Below the pieces are notes generated by a model. It saw only the letters and a program-made list of their open reading frames with translations. It had not been told where the DNA came from and searched no databases. The translations under genes were made by a program, and so were the position numbers. Of a stretch of 64,000 nucleotides of DNA, positions 16,527 through 26,164 are shown in pieces. How positions within the stretch are numbered: position 1 is the stretch's first letter; every line of letters starts with the position of its first letter. This DNA comes from Thiothrix fructosivorans (lineage in GTDB: Bacteria > Pseudomonadota > Gammaproteobacteria > Thiotrichales > Thiotrichaceae), in assembly GCF_017349355.1 (NCBI RefSeq), contig NZ_JAFMPM010000008.1:1054001-1118000 (forward strand), in the 5' to 3' direction.

Positions 16527-17567
16527 ATGTTTCAAGATTTTAAATATTCGTTTTTAGTCACGCTGCTGTGTGTGGGCGTGGCTATTTGGTGGGGAGCAAC
16601 CACCACAATGGGGATCGCGACTGCCGTTTTCTTGGTGCTCGTGTTGGGGGTGATGGAAGTCAGCTTGTCGTTTGACAATGCGGTAGTCAATGCGTCTATC
16701 CTCAAAGAAATGGATGCGAAATGGCAGCAATTATTCCTAACCGTGGGTATTTTGATTGCGGTCTTTGGGATGCGCTTGGTGTTCCCGATTGTCATTGTTG
16801 CGGTTGCTACAGGCTTGGGTGCATGGGATGTCATGAGCATGGCGTTGAATAGCCCAGAGGAATATTCCCGCCATTTGATGGAAAGCCATGCGGGTATCGC
16901 TGCGTTTGGTGGCATGTTCTTATTGCTAGTATTCCTGAGCTTTATGTTCGACAACGAAAAGGATGTGCATTGGATTCATGCTATCGAAGAACGCATGAGT
17001 GCAATGGGTAAGCTCGACGTGATTAGTGTGCTGTTAGCCTTAATTATGTTGTTTTTGTTGCAAGAATTCCTGCCCATTAGCGATGCAACGCGTTTAACCG
17101 TGTTAGTGGCTGGTTTAGCGGGTGTGGTGTTATACATTGCGGTTAGTAGCTTAGATGTGTTTTTTGAAGACGAAGCTGAAGGTGATGCGGTTGTTAAAAG
17201 CGTTAAACGTAATGGTTTAGCAGGCTTTTTGTACTTGGAAGTATTGGATGCGTCGTTCTCCTTTGATGGGGTAATCGGTGCATTTGCGATCACTAAAGAT
17301 GTGGTTATTATTATGTTGGGTCTGGCGATTGGCGCGATGTTTGTACGTTCTCTGACGGTACATTTGGTACACAAAGGCACTTTGGATGAGTACATTTATT
17401 TGGAGCACGGTGCACATTACGGAATCGGTGCATTGGCGTTCATCATGCTGTTTAGCATTCACTACCATATTCCCGAAGTCATTACCGGCTTGATTGGTGT
17501 GGCGTTTATTGTGTTGTCGATTGTGTCATCACTGCGTCACAAAAAGAAATTATTGGCAGAAGCCTAA
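16527..17567 (+). CDS. TerC-superfamily membrane protein (DUF475)
   Basis: A polytopic membrane protein of about 346 residues with roughly nine hydrophobic segments. The family signatures are visible: VMEVSLSFDNAVVNASIL near residue 50 and the second inverted copy DASFSFDGVIGAFAIT near 240. The acidic and Asn residues in these FDN/FDG motifs are thought to bind a metal within the membrane. The frame is open from 16479, but that region is a terminator hairpin; ATG 16527 (MFQDFKYSF) gives the usual DUF475 start, with ATG 16512 as an alternative. It is the likely membrane partner of the TerD proteins upstream and TerB downstream. Confidence 0.88.
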   Translation: MFQDFKYSFLVTLLCVGVAIWWGATTTMGIATAVFLVLVLGVMEVSLSFDNAVVNASILKEMDAKWQQLFLTVGILIAVFGMRLVFPIVIVAVATGLGAWDVMSMALNSPEEYSRHLMESHAGIAAFGGMFLLLVFLSFMFDNEKDVHWIHAIEERMSAMGKLDVISVLLALIMLFLLQEFLPISDATRLTVLVAGLAGVVLYIAVSSLDVFFEDEAEGDAVVKSVKRNGLAGFLYLEVLDASFSFDGVIGAFAITKDVVIIMLGLAIGAMFVRSLTVHLVHKGTLDEYIYLEHGAHYGIGALAFIMLFSIHYHIPEVITGLIGVAFIVLSIVSSLRHKKKLLAEA

Positions 17568-17586
17568 CTTGTAAGGAGATTATGAA

Positions 17587-18042
17587 ATGTCATTTTTTGA
17601 TACGTTGAAAGAGAAAGCTAGCGAAGCGCGTGACAAATTAGTCACAGAAGTCGGTAAATTCAAAAACCGTGAATTCATGGAAGCCTGTGTAGCTGGTTGC
17701 GGTTTAGTTGCCGCTGCGGATGGCAGTATTGATTCGTCTGAAAAGCAAAAGATGATGAAGTTCATCCAGCAATCCAATGAATTAAAAGTTTTTGACACTA
17801 AAGACGTGATTGCTGTTTTCAACAAAATCACGGAAGGCTTTGAGTTTGACAATGAAATCGGTAAAGCCGAAGCTTTGAAAATGATCGGTAAATTGCGTAG
17901 CAAACCCGATGCCGCCCGTTTAATGGTGCGTGTTTGCATGGCAATCGGCAGCGCGGATGGCTCGTTTGACGACAAGGAAAAGCAAGTGGTGCGTGATATT
18001 TGCCGCGACTTGAATCTCCCTGCGGACGATTTCGGTCTGTAA
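17587..18042 (+). CDS. terB: TerB family tellurite-resistance protein
   Basis: A 151-residue, mostly helical TerB protein of full length. It shows CGLVAAADGSIDSSEKQKMM near residue 37 and the second pseudo-repeat MAIGSADGSFDDKEKQVV near 118; the acidic residues in both bind metal in TerB structures. AAGGAGATTATGAA gives a good ribosome site, and the gene begins 19 bases after the TerC-like gene. TerB couples TerC at the membrane to cytoplasmic TerD proteins in the accepted model. Its stop abuts the stop of the convergent nhaR with no gap. Confidence 0.9.
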   Translation: MSFFDTLKEKASEARDKLVTEVGKFKNREFMEACVAGCGLVAAADGSIDSSEKQKMMKFIQQSNELKVFDTKDVIAVFNKITEGFEFDNEIGKAEALKMIGKLRSKPDAARLMVRVCMAIGSADGSFDDKEKQVVRDICRDLNLPADDFGL

Positions 18043-18948
18043 TCAGAGCATCGCTTTGGTGTGTAGCCAGTCCTGCGCGTGTTTGGTAATCGCCAGCACC
18101 GCAGGGTGGCTAATGCGCCGCTCCACAGAAATGGCAAAAAACTGTTCTAGTACGCCTGTCGCTTGTCCAAGGCAATGAATATCAGGTTCTTTCGTGAAAG
18201 TGTCTTCTTGTACGGACGGGGCAACAAATACCCCTGTTCCCGCAAAGCCAAACGCTCGCATCAGGGCACTGTCATCGAACTCCCCTACAATATTGGTACG
18301 TAATTGTTGCTGATGAAACCAATTCTCCAACTCGTTGCGTACCGACGTGCCTTCGCTGGGAATTAACAAGGGCGCGTTGTCTAAGCACGCCGGAAATTGC
18401 CCTTGTAATCGCACTTTGATGCTTGTATGCGCAAAGAAGCTGATGCCGCTGAAACCGAGTTGATGCGAAAAGCCTTTAATCGCCATCGTATTCGGCATGG
18501 GTTTGTCGGCAATCACCAATTCAATACGGTGCATCGCTAGCTCACTCAGTAAGTCCGGCAACGGGCCTTCGGTACAAACAATATGAATTTGCGGACTGAG
18601 CTGCATAGCGGGTTCTAGCAATTTGTACGCAATGGTTTTCGGCACAACATCCACTACGCCAACACGGAAAAGCGGTGCTTGTGTGGAAGGATGGTTGCGC
18701 ACCGCCTGTTCCAAGGTGCTGCCCAGTTGGAAAATTTCATCGGCATAACGACGGGCAACGTGGCCGGCTTCGGTCAATTCCAGATTGCGCCCTTGTTTGC
18801 GGAACAGTTTGACGCCGAGCGCTTCCTCCAACAGTTGCAACTGTCCGCTGATGGTTTGTGGGGTCAGGTTGAGGCTTTCACAGGCACGGGTAATGCTGCC
18901 TAAAGTGGCGACTTCACGAAAATAGTACAAGTGTTTGTAATTCAGCAT
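18043..18948 (-). CDS. nhaR: LysR-type regulator NhaR
   Basis: A 301-residue LysR regulator. The N-terminal helix-turn-helix reads MLNYKHLYYFREVATLGSIT then LTPQTISGQLQLLEEALG, matching NhaR closely. The effector domain ends with the NhaR-like SHPAVLAITKHAQDWL. NhaR responds to sodium in Escherichia coli and activates an Na+/H+ antiporter; no antiporter gene is next to it here. It starts 3 bases after the stop of the large helicase gene on the same strand, so the two are probably co-transcribed. Its targets in this genome cannot be read from the window. Confidence 0.88.
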   Translation of the reverse strand: MLNYKHLYYFREVATLGSITRACESLNLTPQTISGQLQLLEEALGVKLFRKQGRNLELTEAGHVARRYADEIFQLGSTLEQAVRNHPSTQAPLFRVGVVDVVPKTIAYKLLEPAMQLSPQIHIVCTEGPLPDLLSELAMHRIELVIADKPMPNTMAIKGFSHQLGFSGISFFAHTSIKVRLQGQFPACLDNAPLLIPSEGTSVRNELENWFHQQQLRTNIVGEFDDSALMRAFGFAGTGVFVAPSVQEDTFTKEPDIHCLGQATGVLEQFFAISVERRISHPAVLAITKHAQDWLHTKAML

Positions 18949-18951
18949 GGC

Positions 18952-21837
18952 CTAGTGTTCCCGAATCTTGTGTAACTCTTGCTCGCAGAGAACTTTTAAC
19001 ATGGACAGCGCATCGTTCAGGAGTAGCTCCCGGACTTTTTGAAGTTCTTGCTGCAAAAAAGCCCGCCCACTATCCAACAAGTGATCGCCATGTTCTTGCA
19101 GGTGATTATCCCACCACGTCGTTTTATTGCTAGGACGATAAGCCAGTTTGTCGATCTTGAGCAGGTCATAAATATTCAACCACTGATGTTCCACCAAGAC
19201 CATCAGTGACGGATTGAAGACGTAATGCCCTTGGCGTAAGCGGTAAAACAATTTGCGGTTTTGTTTGTCAGCGCGGTACATCTCATTTTTGGCGAAAATA
19301 CTGGAGAGGTAAGCGCGTTGCTGGCGGTGTGGGGCTAATACGCTGTCAGGGAAATGTTCGATGGCATCGAGAATATCTTGCGTGCCGAATGCGCCGCGTT
19401 TCACTAATTTAGTGGGCATGACGCGGTAAAACAGCGCAATCAATAGGTTGAGCAAGAAAAATTCCATGCTACTTTTGTCGAGTTTCACCAAGTGCCCATC
19501 GACTTGAATGCTGAGGCTATCCGGTGCTAATTGCTGGTAAATGCTGCCGAGGTGTTGTTTGGCGTATTTGTCGTCCTTGCTGGCTTGTTGCAAGGCAATT
19601 TGGAACGCGGTGAAGCCGTTATTATCCACCAAGCTGGGGTTGGCGTTGCGTTCGGCGAGTTCTTGCACCAAGGCGGGTTTGCCCAGCCACGTTGCCACCA
19701 TCAACGGGGTTTGGTTGAACGGGTTGCGGAAATCGACCCCGAATTGATTGAGTTGTTGGCGCAATGCCACGGGGGTTTTGGTTTGGTAGGGCAGGTAATA
19801 TTTTTGCTGAAGCTGTTTGATGCCATTGTCGGGGTGACTGGCTGGCTTAAAATTGACGCGCAATAAATCGCGGAGGCAGTGGCGGTCTTCGTGTACCAAG
19901 GCGACTTCAAACAAGGCGAGACGGGCTTTTTTGTTATTGCTGTACAGGGCTTGCTGGTGCAATTGTTGCAATGCCGCACCCGTGTAAACCGTCCAGTCGG
20001 GTTCGCGCTGTTGCAGAATTTCGTGGCGGATGCGGTCTGCTTGGGCTTGTTTGCCTTGCAATTCGAGCTTGTGGGCTTCGCGCTGCCAATCGGCGAAGCT
20101 GGAATTTTGATTGTCCAACGCGAGCGTGTCGTGGGCATCGCGTAGTTCTAGCAACTCCAGCAATGCCTGCTTGGGGTCGGCTTCGATCCAATACAGATTG
20201 CGCACCGCACGGGTGAGGGCAACGTAGAGTGCGTTAATGTAAAATTTGTAGGTTTCCAGTGACTTATCGGTTTTATTTTTGGCGCGGGCGTAGCTGAGTT
20301 CTTGCTGCAAATCGGCGTGACTCACCCCGTTGCTGATCTCGCGGAAACGCTTGCTCTCGGCGCTGAGGAAGTTGTAGAGAATAATATTGTCGTATTCCAA
20401 CCCCTTGGCTTCTTGAATCGAGAACACCAGCGGCGTATTGAAATGTTGCTGCGCTTCAGCTTTTTGCGCGTCGTGCATGACGACCACGGCAAATTTGGTG
20501 GAGGTGCGCGTTTTGGCATTGAGTTCGCGGCGGATGTTGTCGCGGTCTTGCAGGAACACGACATCGCCTTGCAGATGCCCATTGCTGTGGACTAAGTAGT
20601 TGCTTTCGCGGTCAATCGAGCCGAAGCGCGCATTTTTGAGCAGCAGCAAGCGATTTGCCAACGCGGTGACTTGCGGCGAATTGCGGTAATTGGTGCTGAG
20701 AATGCAGATCAGGTCAGTGTCAGTCGTTAACTCCCCGTGGGTGTAAAACAGGCTTTTGAGCTTGCTCCACGAAAAGAAATTGGGGTGCACGATTTGGTTG
20801 GCATCACCACACAACAAAAAGCCGGTCGGGTCACGCAAGGTTTTGAGGATGAGGAAAAGTTGGATATTGGTTAAATCCTGCACTTCATCGACCACCACGC
20901 AGTCGTAGCGCGGCTCAACGCGTTTGAGGTAGCGATGGCTGAGCAAGTTAGTGTCGTAGCGGTTGGTTTCCTGCAAAAACGCGAGGTAACGGGTGAACAG
21001 GTCATAGACGGCGGGGCGTTCGTCATCCAGAAAAATGGATTGTTTAATGCCTAAATTCAGGTATGCCTCACGGCTCAGATACGCAGTTTCGACTGAAGGC
21101 CCCGTCAGTACACCTTTGAATTCTTCAAATAATTTGTGTGCGTCTTTGATCGGGGTACGCGGTAAACGGCCGAACCAGTCGGCAAAGTCTCGGAAGGTGA
21201 TGGGCTTGCCGACGGGGACTTGCACGCTTTCCAGAAATTCTTGGAAGGACAGAAAATCGACTTGCTGGTGCGGATTGGCATAGTCGTGCGCGTAATACAA
21301 GTCGCGGGAATTTTTTACCAGATAGGGGGAGAGTGTGACGTAGAGCACGTCGCCGGGGCAGGCTTTGAGCTTTTCCAACGTGAGGGCGGTTTTACCGCTG
21401 CCTGCTGAACCAATAATCACCAGTGGCGGCTGAAGATCGAACACCGCTTGCTGGGTGTCGTCAAACGAGATGATTTTATCCAGCAGGTTGAAACGCCCGT
21501 GTTGCGGATTGACGTAGGCGAGGGCGGGCGTGTCATCGGGTACGTGTTCTAGCGCGGGGATTTTGTCTTCGTCGATGACCGCGCCATGGTTGAGGAAACG
21601 TGAACCGGCGTAATCGTGGCTTTTCAGGTATTCCAAGACCAATGCGTAGCGGGTGTCGGCATGGTGATAGAACGCTAACAGCAGGCGGTCACTACGGTTG
21701 AGGCGGGCGCGGTACAAATTATCGCCAATCTTTTTGACATCGGCGGATTTGAGGTCGTCGGCTTCCATGAAGGAGCGCCATTTGCTGAAGCCAGTGATGG
21801 CTTTGGGGTCGAGTTCGTTGTAGAGAAGAATTTGCAT
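18952..21837 (-). CDS. RelE-like / UvrD-type helicase / ankyrin fusion
   Basis: A 961-residue multidomain protein. Residues 1-80 resemble a RelE/ParE toxin fold (KKIGDNLYRARLNRSDRLLL). Residues 140-600 are a superfamily 1 helicase: Walker A GSAGSGKT at 143-150, Walker B VVVDEVQDL near 320, a Q-motif-like FDDTQQAVF, and late motifs FSIQEAKGLEYDNII and YVALTRAVRNLYW. Residues ~690-760 hold two ankyrin-like repeats (NQTPLMVATWLGKPALVQEL, then NNGFTAFQIAL). The C-terminal 200 residues are unassigned. Such toxin-like/helicase/ankyrin proteins are poorly described and look like defence or damage-response proteins. No clear ribosome site precedes the ATG. Confidence 0.8.
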   Translation of the reverse strand: MQILLYNELDPKAITGFSKWRSFMEADDLKSADVKKIGDNLYRARLNRSDRLLLAFYHHADTRYALVLEYLKSHDYAGSRFLNHGAVIDEDKIPALEHVPDDTPALAYVNPQHGRFNLLDKIISFDDTQQAVFDLQPPLVIIGSAGSGKTALTLEKLKACPGDVLYVTLSPYLVKNSRDLYYAHDYANPHQQVDFLSFQEFLESVQVPVGKPITFRDFADWFGRLPRTPIKDAHKLFEEFKGVLTGPSVETAYLSREAYLNLGIKQSIFLDDERPAVYDLFTRYLAFLQETNRYDTNLLSHRYLKRVEPRYDCVVVDEVQDLTNIQLFLILKTLRDPTGFLLCGDANQIVHPNFFSWSKLKSLFYTHGELTTDTDLICILSTNYRNSPQVTALANRLLLLKNARFGSIDRESNYLVHSNGHLQGDVVFLQDRDNIRRELNAKTRTSTKFAVVVMHDAQKAEAQQHFNTPLVFSIQEAKGLEYDNIILYNFLSAESKRFREISNGVSHADLQQELSYARAKNKTDKSLETYKFYINALYVALTRAVRNLYWIEADPKQALLELLELRDAHDTLALDNQNSSFADWQREAHKLELQGKQAQADRIRHEILQQREPDWTVYTGAALQQLHQQALYSNNKKARLALFEVALVHEDRHCLRDLLRVNFKPASHPDNGIKQLQQKYYLPYQTKTPVALRQQLNQFGVDFRNPFNQTPLMVATWLGKPALVQELAERNANPSLVDNNGFTAFQIALQQASKDDKYAKQHLGSIYQQLAPDSLSIQVDGHLVKLDKSSMEFFLLNLLIALFYRVMPTKLVKRGAFGTQDILDAIEHFPDSVLAPHRQQRAYLSSIFAKNEMYRADKQNRKLFYRLRQGHYVFNPSLMVLVEHQWLNIYDLLKIDKLAYRPSNKTTWWDNHLQEHGDHLLDSGRAFLQQELQKVRELLLNDALSMLKVLCEQELHKIREH

Positions 21838-21978
21838 AGGCTATGGTACGTACCGCACGTCGTGTTGGCTAATACAAGCAATTTATTTGTCGAGCAAAGT
21901 TTGAATACTGCAAAGGTGTCAAGCTGTTCTATAGTATGCAGTCATTATTTAACACAACTTTACGACGAAGGAGATGAC

Positions 21979-22809
21979 ATGTTACGAAAAGCAGCATGGT
22001 TGCTTGCCAGCATGGTTATCCTGTTGAGTTCGGTCGCAGCGGCTGCCGAGACTTCAGCCAATAATAACCTGCTGGTGGCGGCGGATAGCAAAGCCAGTGG
22101 GGAATACGCGTTTACCCAATGCCGTGCCTTACAGGGTAAGCCGTTTGATACCAGTAGCACGAAGAAAAAGGCGCTGATTGTGGGGGATAGCTATGGCTGC
22201 GATTTCCTCAATAGTGTTTTAGAAAACAAGTATTTACAGGATTACCAAATCCGTTTGCGCTTTATTCCGTACAGTTGCCAGACGGTGGTGGGTGACAATT
22301 CGGACAAGTTCATTGATGCCAAAGATCGGGCATTTTGTGCGCAACCAGAACGTGCTGACAGTTTGGAGCGTGCTAAAGCGCAAATTCAGGAAGCCGATTT
22401 GGTGATCTTTTCAGCACGCTGGAAGCCAGAAATTGCGCAGGAATTGCCGCAAACCATCCATCAACTGGGCTTGAAGCCGCAACAAAAAGTGGTGGTGGTG
22501 GGCAGTAAGTTTTTTGGCAAAATCACCGTTCGTCAATATTTGCGGATGTCCGCTGAGGAGCGCAAGGCATTGCAAAATGAAGTGGATAGTGCCGAAGCGC
22601 AAAAGATCAATGCTAGTCTTGCGCAACATTTGGGGCAAAGTGTGGTGTTTGTTGACCCGCATTCTTTGGTGTGTGGTAATGATGCGAGTTGCCCTGTGTT
22701 TACCGATGACTTGAATTTGATTTCGTATGATGGGCGGCATTTGACCAAGGAAGGGGCGCGTTACGTCGGCAAAATGTTGTTTGAGCATTCGGCGCTTGGG
22801 CAGATGTGA
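21979..22809 (+). CDS. Exported SGNH-fold hydrolase-like protein
   Basis: A 276-residue protein with a signal peptide (WLLASMVILLSSVAAAAE). The start at 21979 is set by AAGGAGATGAC just upstream; longer readings give no signal peptide. The mature protein carries KALIVGDSYGCDFLNS, the SGNH block I with its nucleophilic Ser, and the closing DGRHLTKEGARYVG, the Asp-x-x-His block V. This resembles the SGNH domain often fused to OafA-type acyltransferases, which adds or removes acyl groups on surface polysaccharide. Here it stands alone and periplasmic. The substrate is unknown. Confidence 0.75.
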   Translation: MLRKAAWLLASMVILLSSVAAAAETSANNNLLVAADSKASGEYAFTQCRALQGKPFDTSSTKKKALIVGDSYGCDFLNSVLENKYLQDYQIRLRFIPYSCQTVVGDNSDKFIDAKDRAFCAQPERADSLERAKAQIQEADLVIFSARWKPEIAQELPQTIHQLGLKPQQKVVVVGSKFFGKITVRQYLRMSAEERKALQNEVDSAEAQKINASLAQHLGQSVVFVDPHSLVCGNDASCPVFTDDLNLISYDGRHLTKEGARYVGKMLFEHSALGQM

Positions 22810-22892
22810 CGGCAAATCCACATTTCCTGCATGACCTTTGCACCTGATTCGGGCAGAATCGTGGCTTCTTTGCATGGAAACCAACCTGAATA

Positions 22893-24449
22893 ATGAGCCG
22901 TTTATTGCGTTCCGGTGCTGTGATCAGTGCCATGACCATGATTTCCCGCGTGCTGGGATTGTTGCGCGATATGATCGTTGCCCGCTATTTTCCGGTAGAT
23001 GGGGCAACGGATGCGTTCTATGTGGCGTTTCGGATTCCGAATTTATTGCGGCGGCTATTTGCGGAAGGGGCGTTTTCACTGGCGTTTGTGCCAGTGTTGT
23101 CGGAATACAAAACCAAGCAGGATCGTGAAACTCTCAAGGATTTGATTGACCATGTGGCGGGTTATCTAGCACTGATTCTGCTGGTGATTACCGTGATTGG
23201 AATTGTCGCCGCACCTATTGTGATGTGGGTGTTTGCACCGGGGTTTGCGAGTAAGCCGAGTGCTCGCCCCGATTTAGCCGTGGATATGCTGCGGATTACC
23301 TTCCCCTATATTTTGTTCATTTCCTTGACCGCGTTTGTGAGCGGTATCCTTAATACTTTCCATAAGTTTGCGATTCCCGCGTTGACTCCGGCGTTGCTGA
23401 ATGTGGTAATGATTGCGGCGGCAGTATGGGGTGCGCCGTATTTTGATGAGCCGATCATGGCGCTGGCGTGGGGCGTGTTTTTTGCGGGGATTGCGCAATT
23501 GGTATTTCAGTTGCCAACCTTGACGCGCTTGGGCTTGTTGCCGCGTTTTCGGGTGCGCCGCAAGCATGAAGGCGTGAGTCGGATTATGACCTTGATGATT
23601 CCGACCTTGTTTGGATCGTCGATTGCGCAGTTGAATTTGCTGATCAATACGTTGCTGGCATCCTTTTTGGCGGTGGGTAGTATTTCGTGGTTGTATTATT
23701 CTGACCGCTTTGTGGAATTGCCGCTGGCGATTGTGGGCGTGGCGTTGGGTACGGTGATTTTGCCCAAGCTGTCGAGTGACCATGCCAAAGCGGATGCGAC
23801 GCAATTTCGGCATACGATGGATTGGGCGTTGCGGCTAGGCTTGCTGATTTCTTTGCCTGCTACGCTGGGTTTGGTATTGCTGGCAAAGCCGATTCTGGCA
23901 ACCGTGATGATGCACGGTGAATTTGCTTGGCAAGATGTGCAAATGTCATCCTTGAGCTTAATGACTTACGCGGTGGGTTTGAGCGGCTTCATTTTGGTGA
24001 AAGTGCTTGCCCCCGGTTTCTATTCGCGCCAAGACACGCGCACGCCGGTAAAAATCGGCATGATTTCGATTTTTGCGAACATGATGTTGAACGTGGTGAT
24101 TGTATTGCCGTGGTATTTTTCGGGTATAGCGGGGGCGCACGCGGGTTTAGCCTTAGCAACCGCATTGGCTGGATACGTGAATGCGGGCTTATTGTTCTAT
24201 CATCTGCGCAAGCAGCACATCTTTGACCCCGAAGCGGGTTGGCGCGGTTTCTTAAGCAAAATTGGCGCGGCGTGTGTGGCAATGGGTGCAGCGATTTGGT
24301 TGGTTTCGCCCAACGATGTGTGGTGGCAAACTGCAACGGTGTGGCTCAAAGTGAGTTGGCTCACGGGTTTAATTGGGTTGGCACTCGCTAGTTATTTTGT
24401 GACCTTGCGTTTACTGGGAATGCCGTTTAAGCAAATGCTGGGTCGTTGA
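22893..24449 (+). CDS. murJ: Lipid II flippase MurJ
   Basis: A 518-residue, 14-segment membrane protein of full MurJ length. It opens with LLRSGAVISAMTMISRVLGL and has the family motif GATDAFYVAFRIPNLLRRLF, RDRETLKD-like loops, and VALGTVILPKLSSDHA near residue 285. The conserved arginines in the N-terminal half that line the central cavity are present. MurJ flips lipid II from the cytoplasmic to the periplasmic face for peptidoglycan synthesis. It is preceded by the SGNH gene on the same strand after 83 bases and followed by a YdgA-like gene. No accessory fusion is present. Confidence 0.95.
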   Translation: MSRLLRSGAVISAMTMISRVLGLLRDMIVARYFPVDGATDAFYVAFRIPNLLRRLFAEGAFSLAFVPVLSEYKTKQDRETLKDLIDHVAGYLALILLVITVIGIVAAPIVMWVFAPGFASKPSARPDLAVDMLRITFPYILFISLTAFVSGILNTFHKFAIPALTPALLNVVMIAAAVWGAPYFDEPIMALAWGVFFAGIAQLVFQLPTLTRLGLLPRFRVRRKHEGVSRIMTLMIPTLFGSSIAQLNLLINTLLASFLAVGSISWLYYSDRFVELPLAIVGVALGTVILPKLSSDHAKADATQFRHTMDWALRLGLLISLPATLGLVLLAKPILATVMMHGEFAWQDVQMSSLSLMTYAVGLSGFILVKVLAPGFYSRQDTRTPVKIGMISIFANMMLNVVIVLPWYFSGIAGAHAGLALATALAGYVNAGLLFYHLRKQHIFDPEAGWRGFLSKIGAACVAMGAAIWLVSPNDVWWQTATVWLKVSWLTGLIGLALASYFVTLRLLGMPFKQMLGR

Positions 24450-24508
24450 AGCTTTTTTCTCTGATACACTGCACCGCGTGTCAGAATACCTAAAAATAGG
24501 ATCACATT

Positions 24509-26158
24509 ATGAAAAAATTAGTCACGCTGTTGTCTGTCCCCGTTGTCTTGCTGGCGGCATGGGGCGGTACTAACTGGTATGTCGGTCAACAGACTGAAAC
24601 CGTTTTGAAGCAATTCATTGAACAACAAAATCAGGCAGCCGCGCAAAGTGGCCTTAAACAAGAACTGGTGAGTTACGAAAAAAGTGCGTTTGGGGCGAAA
24701 GCCGTGACCAAATTGCAGATGGAAATAGCACCGCTGAAAGATCTCGGCGAGATTCAATTCATTAGCGACATCAGTAATGGCCCGATTTTCTTGGGTGGCG
24801 GCAGCGCGGTGCAGTTTGGTTCGGCGCGTATCAATACCCGTTTGGATATGGATGCACTCACGGCGGAACAGCGCGATTGGCTGACTACCGCATTTGCAGG
24901 CAAAGCGCCGTTGGAGGGTCATACCGTGATCGGTTTTGGGGGCGGCTCAAGCTACGACTTCACCACCAATCCGCTGAAACTCGATCAAGATGGCACGACA
25001 GCGGTGGTGGATAGCATTACCTTGTCTGGCACATCCACCGCCAATATGCTCGGTGAGATTAATGTGCAAGCAGGCAAAATTGAGGTGAAAGATGCCACCA
25101 CGCAATTTTCCCTGCCCTCCATGAGCGTGGATGGTAATGTGACGGGGATGATCGGCGGGCAAGCCTTGGGGACGTTTGACATCAAAATGCCGGGGGTCTC
25201 TTTCCTTGCAGAAGGCACGACTGTTCCGGTGAGTTTCGACTTGGCGATGCAGTCCGATAGCCAGCGTAACGATAATGTTTTGGCGGGCAAGGTTGCGGTG
25301 CAAGCCAGCAATATCAAAGGCGTGGAAGATGCGTTGAGCAAGGTCGATTACACCTTAGACATTACCGGTTTGGATGTGGCGGGTGTCGAAGAATTAGGTA
25401 AAATCCAAGCTGAATTGCAAAGTGCTCAAAACCAAATGGCGTGGAGCGCGGAGTCGATGGAAACGCCCGAAGGTCAGCAAAAGCAACAAGAGTTGATGAC
25501 TAAGTTGACCGAGGCATCCGGTAAAATGGTCAATGTCATGTTCGGCAAAGTGCTGAAAACCGACCAAAGCCATTTGCATTCTGTCCTATTGGCAGAAAGC
25601 CCGAAGGGTAAGCTGAATGCGGATATTGACCTGACGTACACTGGCACTGGTGCGCCCGATATGATGGCACTTGCCAGCTACGGCGCGAACGACTGGGCGA
25701 AAATGATGAAGGGCAAAATCAAGCTGGATGCCGATAAAGCCTTGTTGCCGCCCGGTACAGAGATGCTGTTAACCCCGTTAACCGAACAAGGATTGATTGC
25801 AATGGACGGTGAAAAAATCAAAAGTGACCTCGACCTCGCAGGTGAAAATGTCACCTTGAATGGCAAGGCGATGACGTTCGCTGATTTTGTGGCGATGCTT
25901 GCGCCCGCAGGGATGGGTGGGGAGATGCCAGCCGGTGGCGACTCGGCGGATATGGGCATTCCCGAAGACATCTTGAAACAGATTGAAACGGAAGGTGGCA
26001 TTACCCCTGAAATCATCCAGTTACTGGAAGAAAGTGATGACGTGCCCAAAGAAACGGTGGAACTCATGAAGCAATTGCAGCAGATGCAACAGCAAATGGG
26101 TGAAGGTAAACTACCGGAAACCGCACCAGCACCGCCTGCTGGGAACAACAAGGAGTAA
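24509..26158 (+). CDS. YdgA-like DUF945 protein
   Basis: A 549-residue protein with an N-terminal hydrophobic anchor (VTLLSVPVVLLAAWGGTNWY), followed by YVGQQTETVLKQFIEQQNQ, typical of the DUF945/YdgA family. The long middle is beta-rich and repetitive, as in periplasmic bridge-like or AsmA-like proteins. The C-terminal tail is rich in Met, Gln, Pro and Glu. The family is periplasmic and membrane-attached, without a proven function. Its stop overlaps the ribosome site of cnoX, so the two may be coupled. Confidence 0.75.
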   Translation: MKKLVTLLSVPVVLLAAWGGTNWYVGQQTETVLKQFIEQQNQAAAQSGLKQELVSYEKSAFGAKAVTKLQMEIAPLKDLGEIQFISDISNGPIFLGGGSAVQFGSARINTRLDMDALTAEQRDWLTTAFAGKAPLEGHTVIGFGGGSSYDFTTNPLKLDQDGTTAVVDSITLSGTSTANMLGEINVQAGKIEVKDATTQFSLPSMSVDGNVTGMIGGQALGTFDIKMPGVSFLAEGTTVPVSFDLAMQSDSQRNDNVLAGKVAVQASNIKGVEDALSKVDYTLDITGLDVAGVEELGKIQAELQSAQNQMAWSAESMETPEGQQKQQELMTKLTEASGKMVNVMFGKVLKTDQSHLHSVLLAESPKGKLNADIDLTYTGTGAPDMMALASYGANDWAKMMKGKIKLDADKALLPPGTEMLLTPLTEQGLIAMDGEKIKSDLDLAGENVTLNGKAMTFADFVAMLAPAGMGGEMPAGGDSADMGIPEDILKQIETEGGITPEIIQLLEESDDVPKETVELMKQLQQMQQQMGEGKLPETAPAPPAGNNKE

Positions 26159-26164
26159 ATGATA

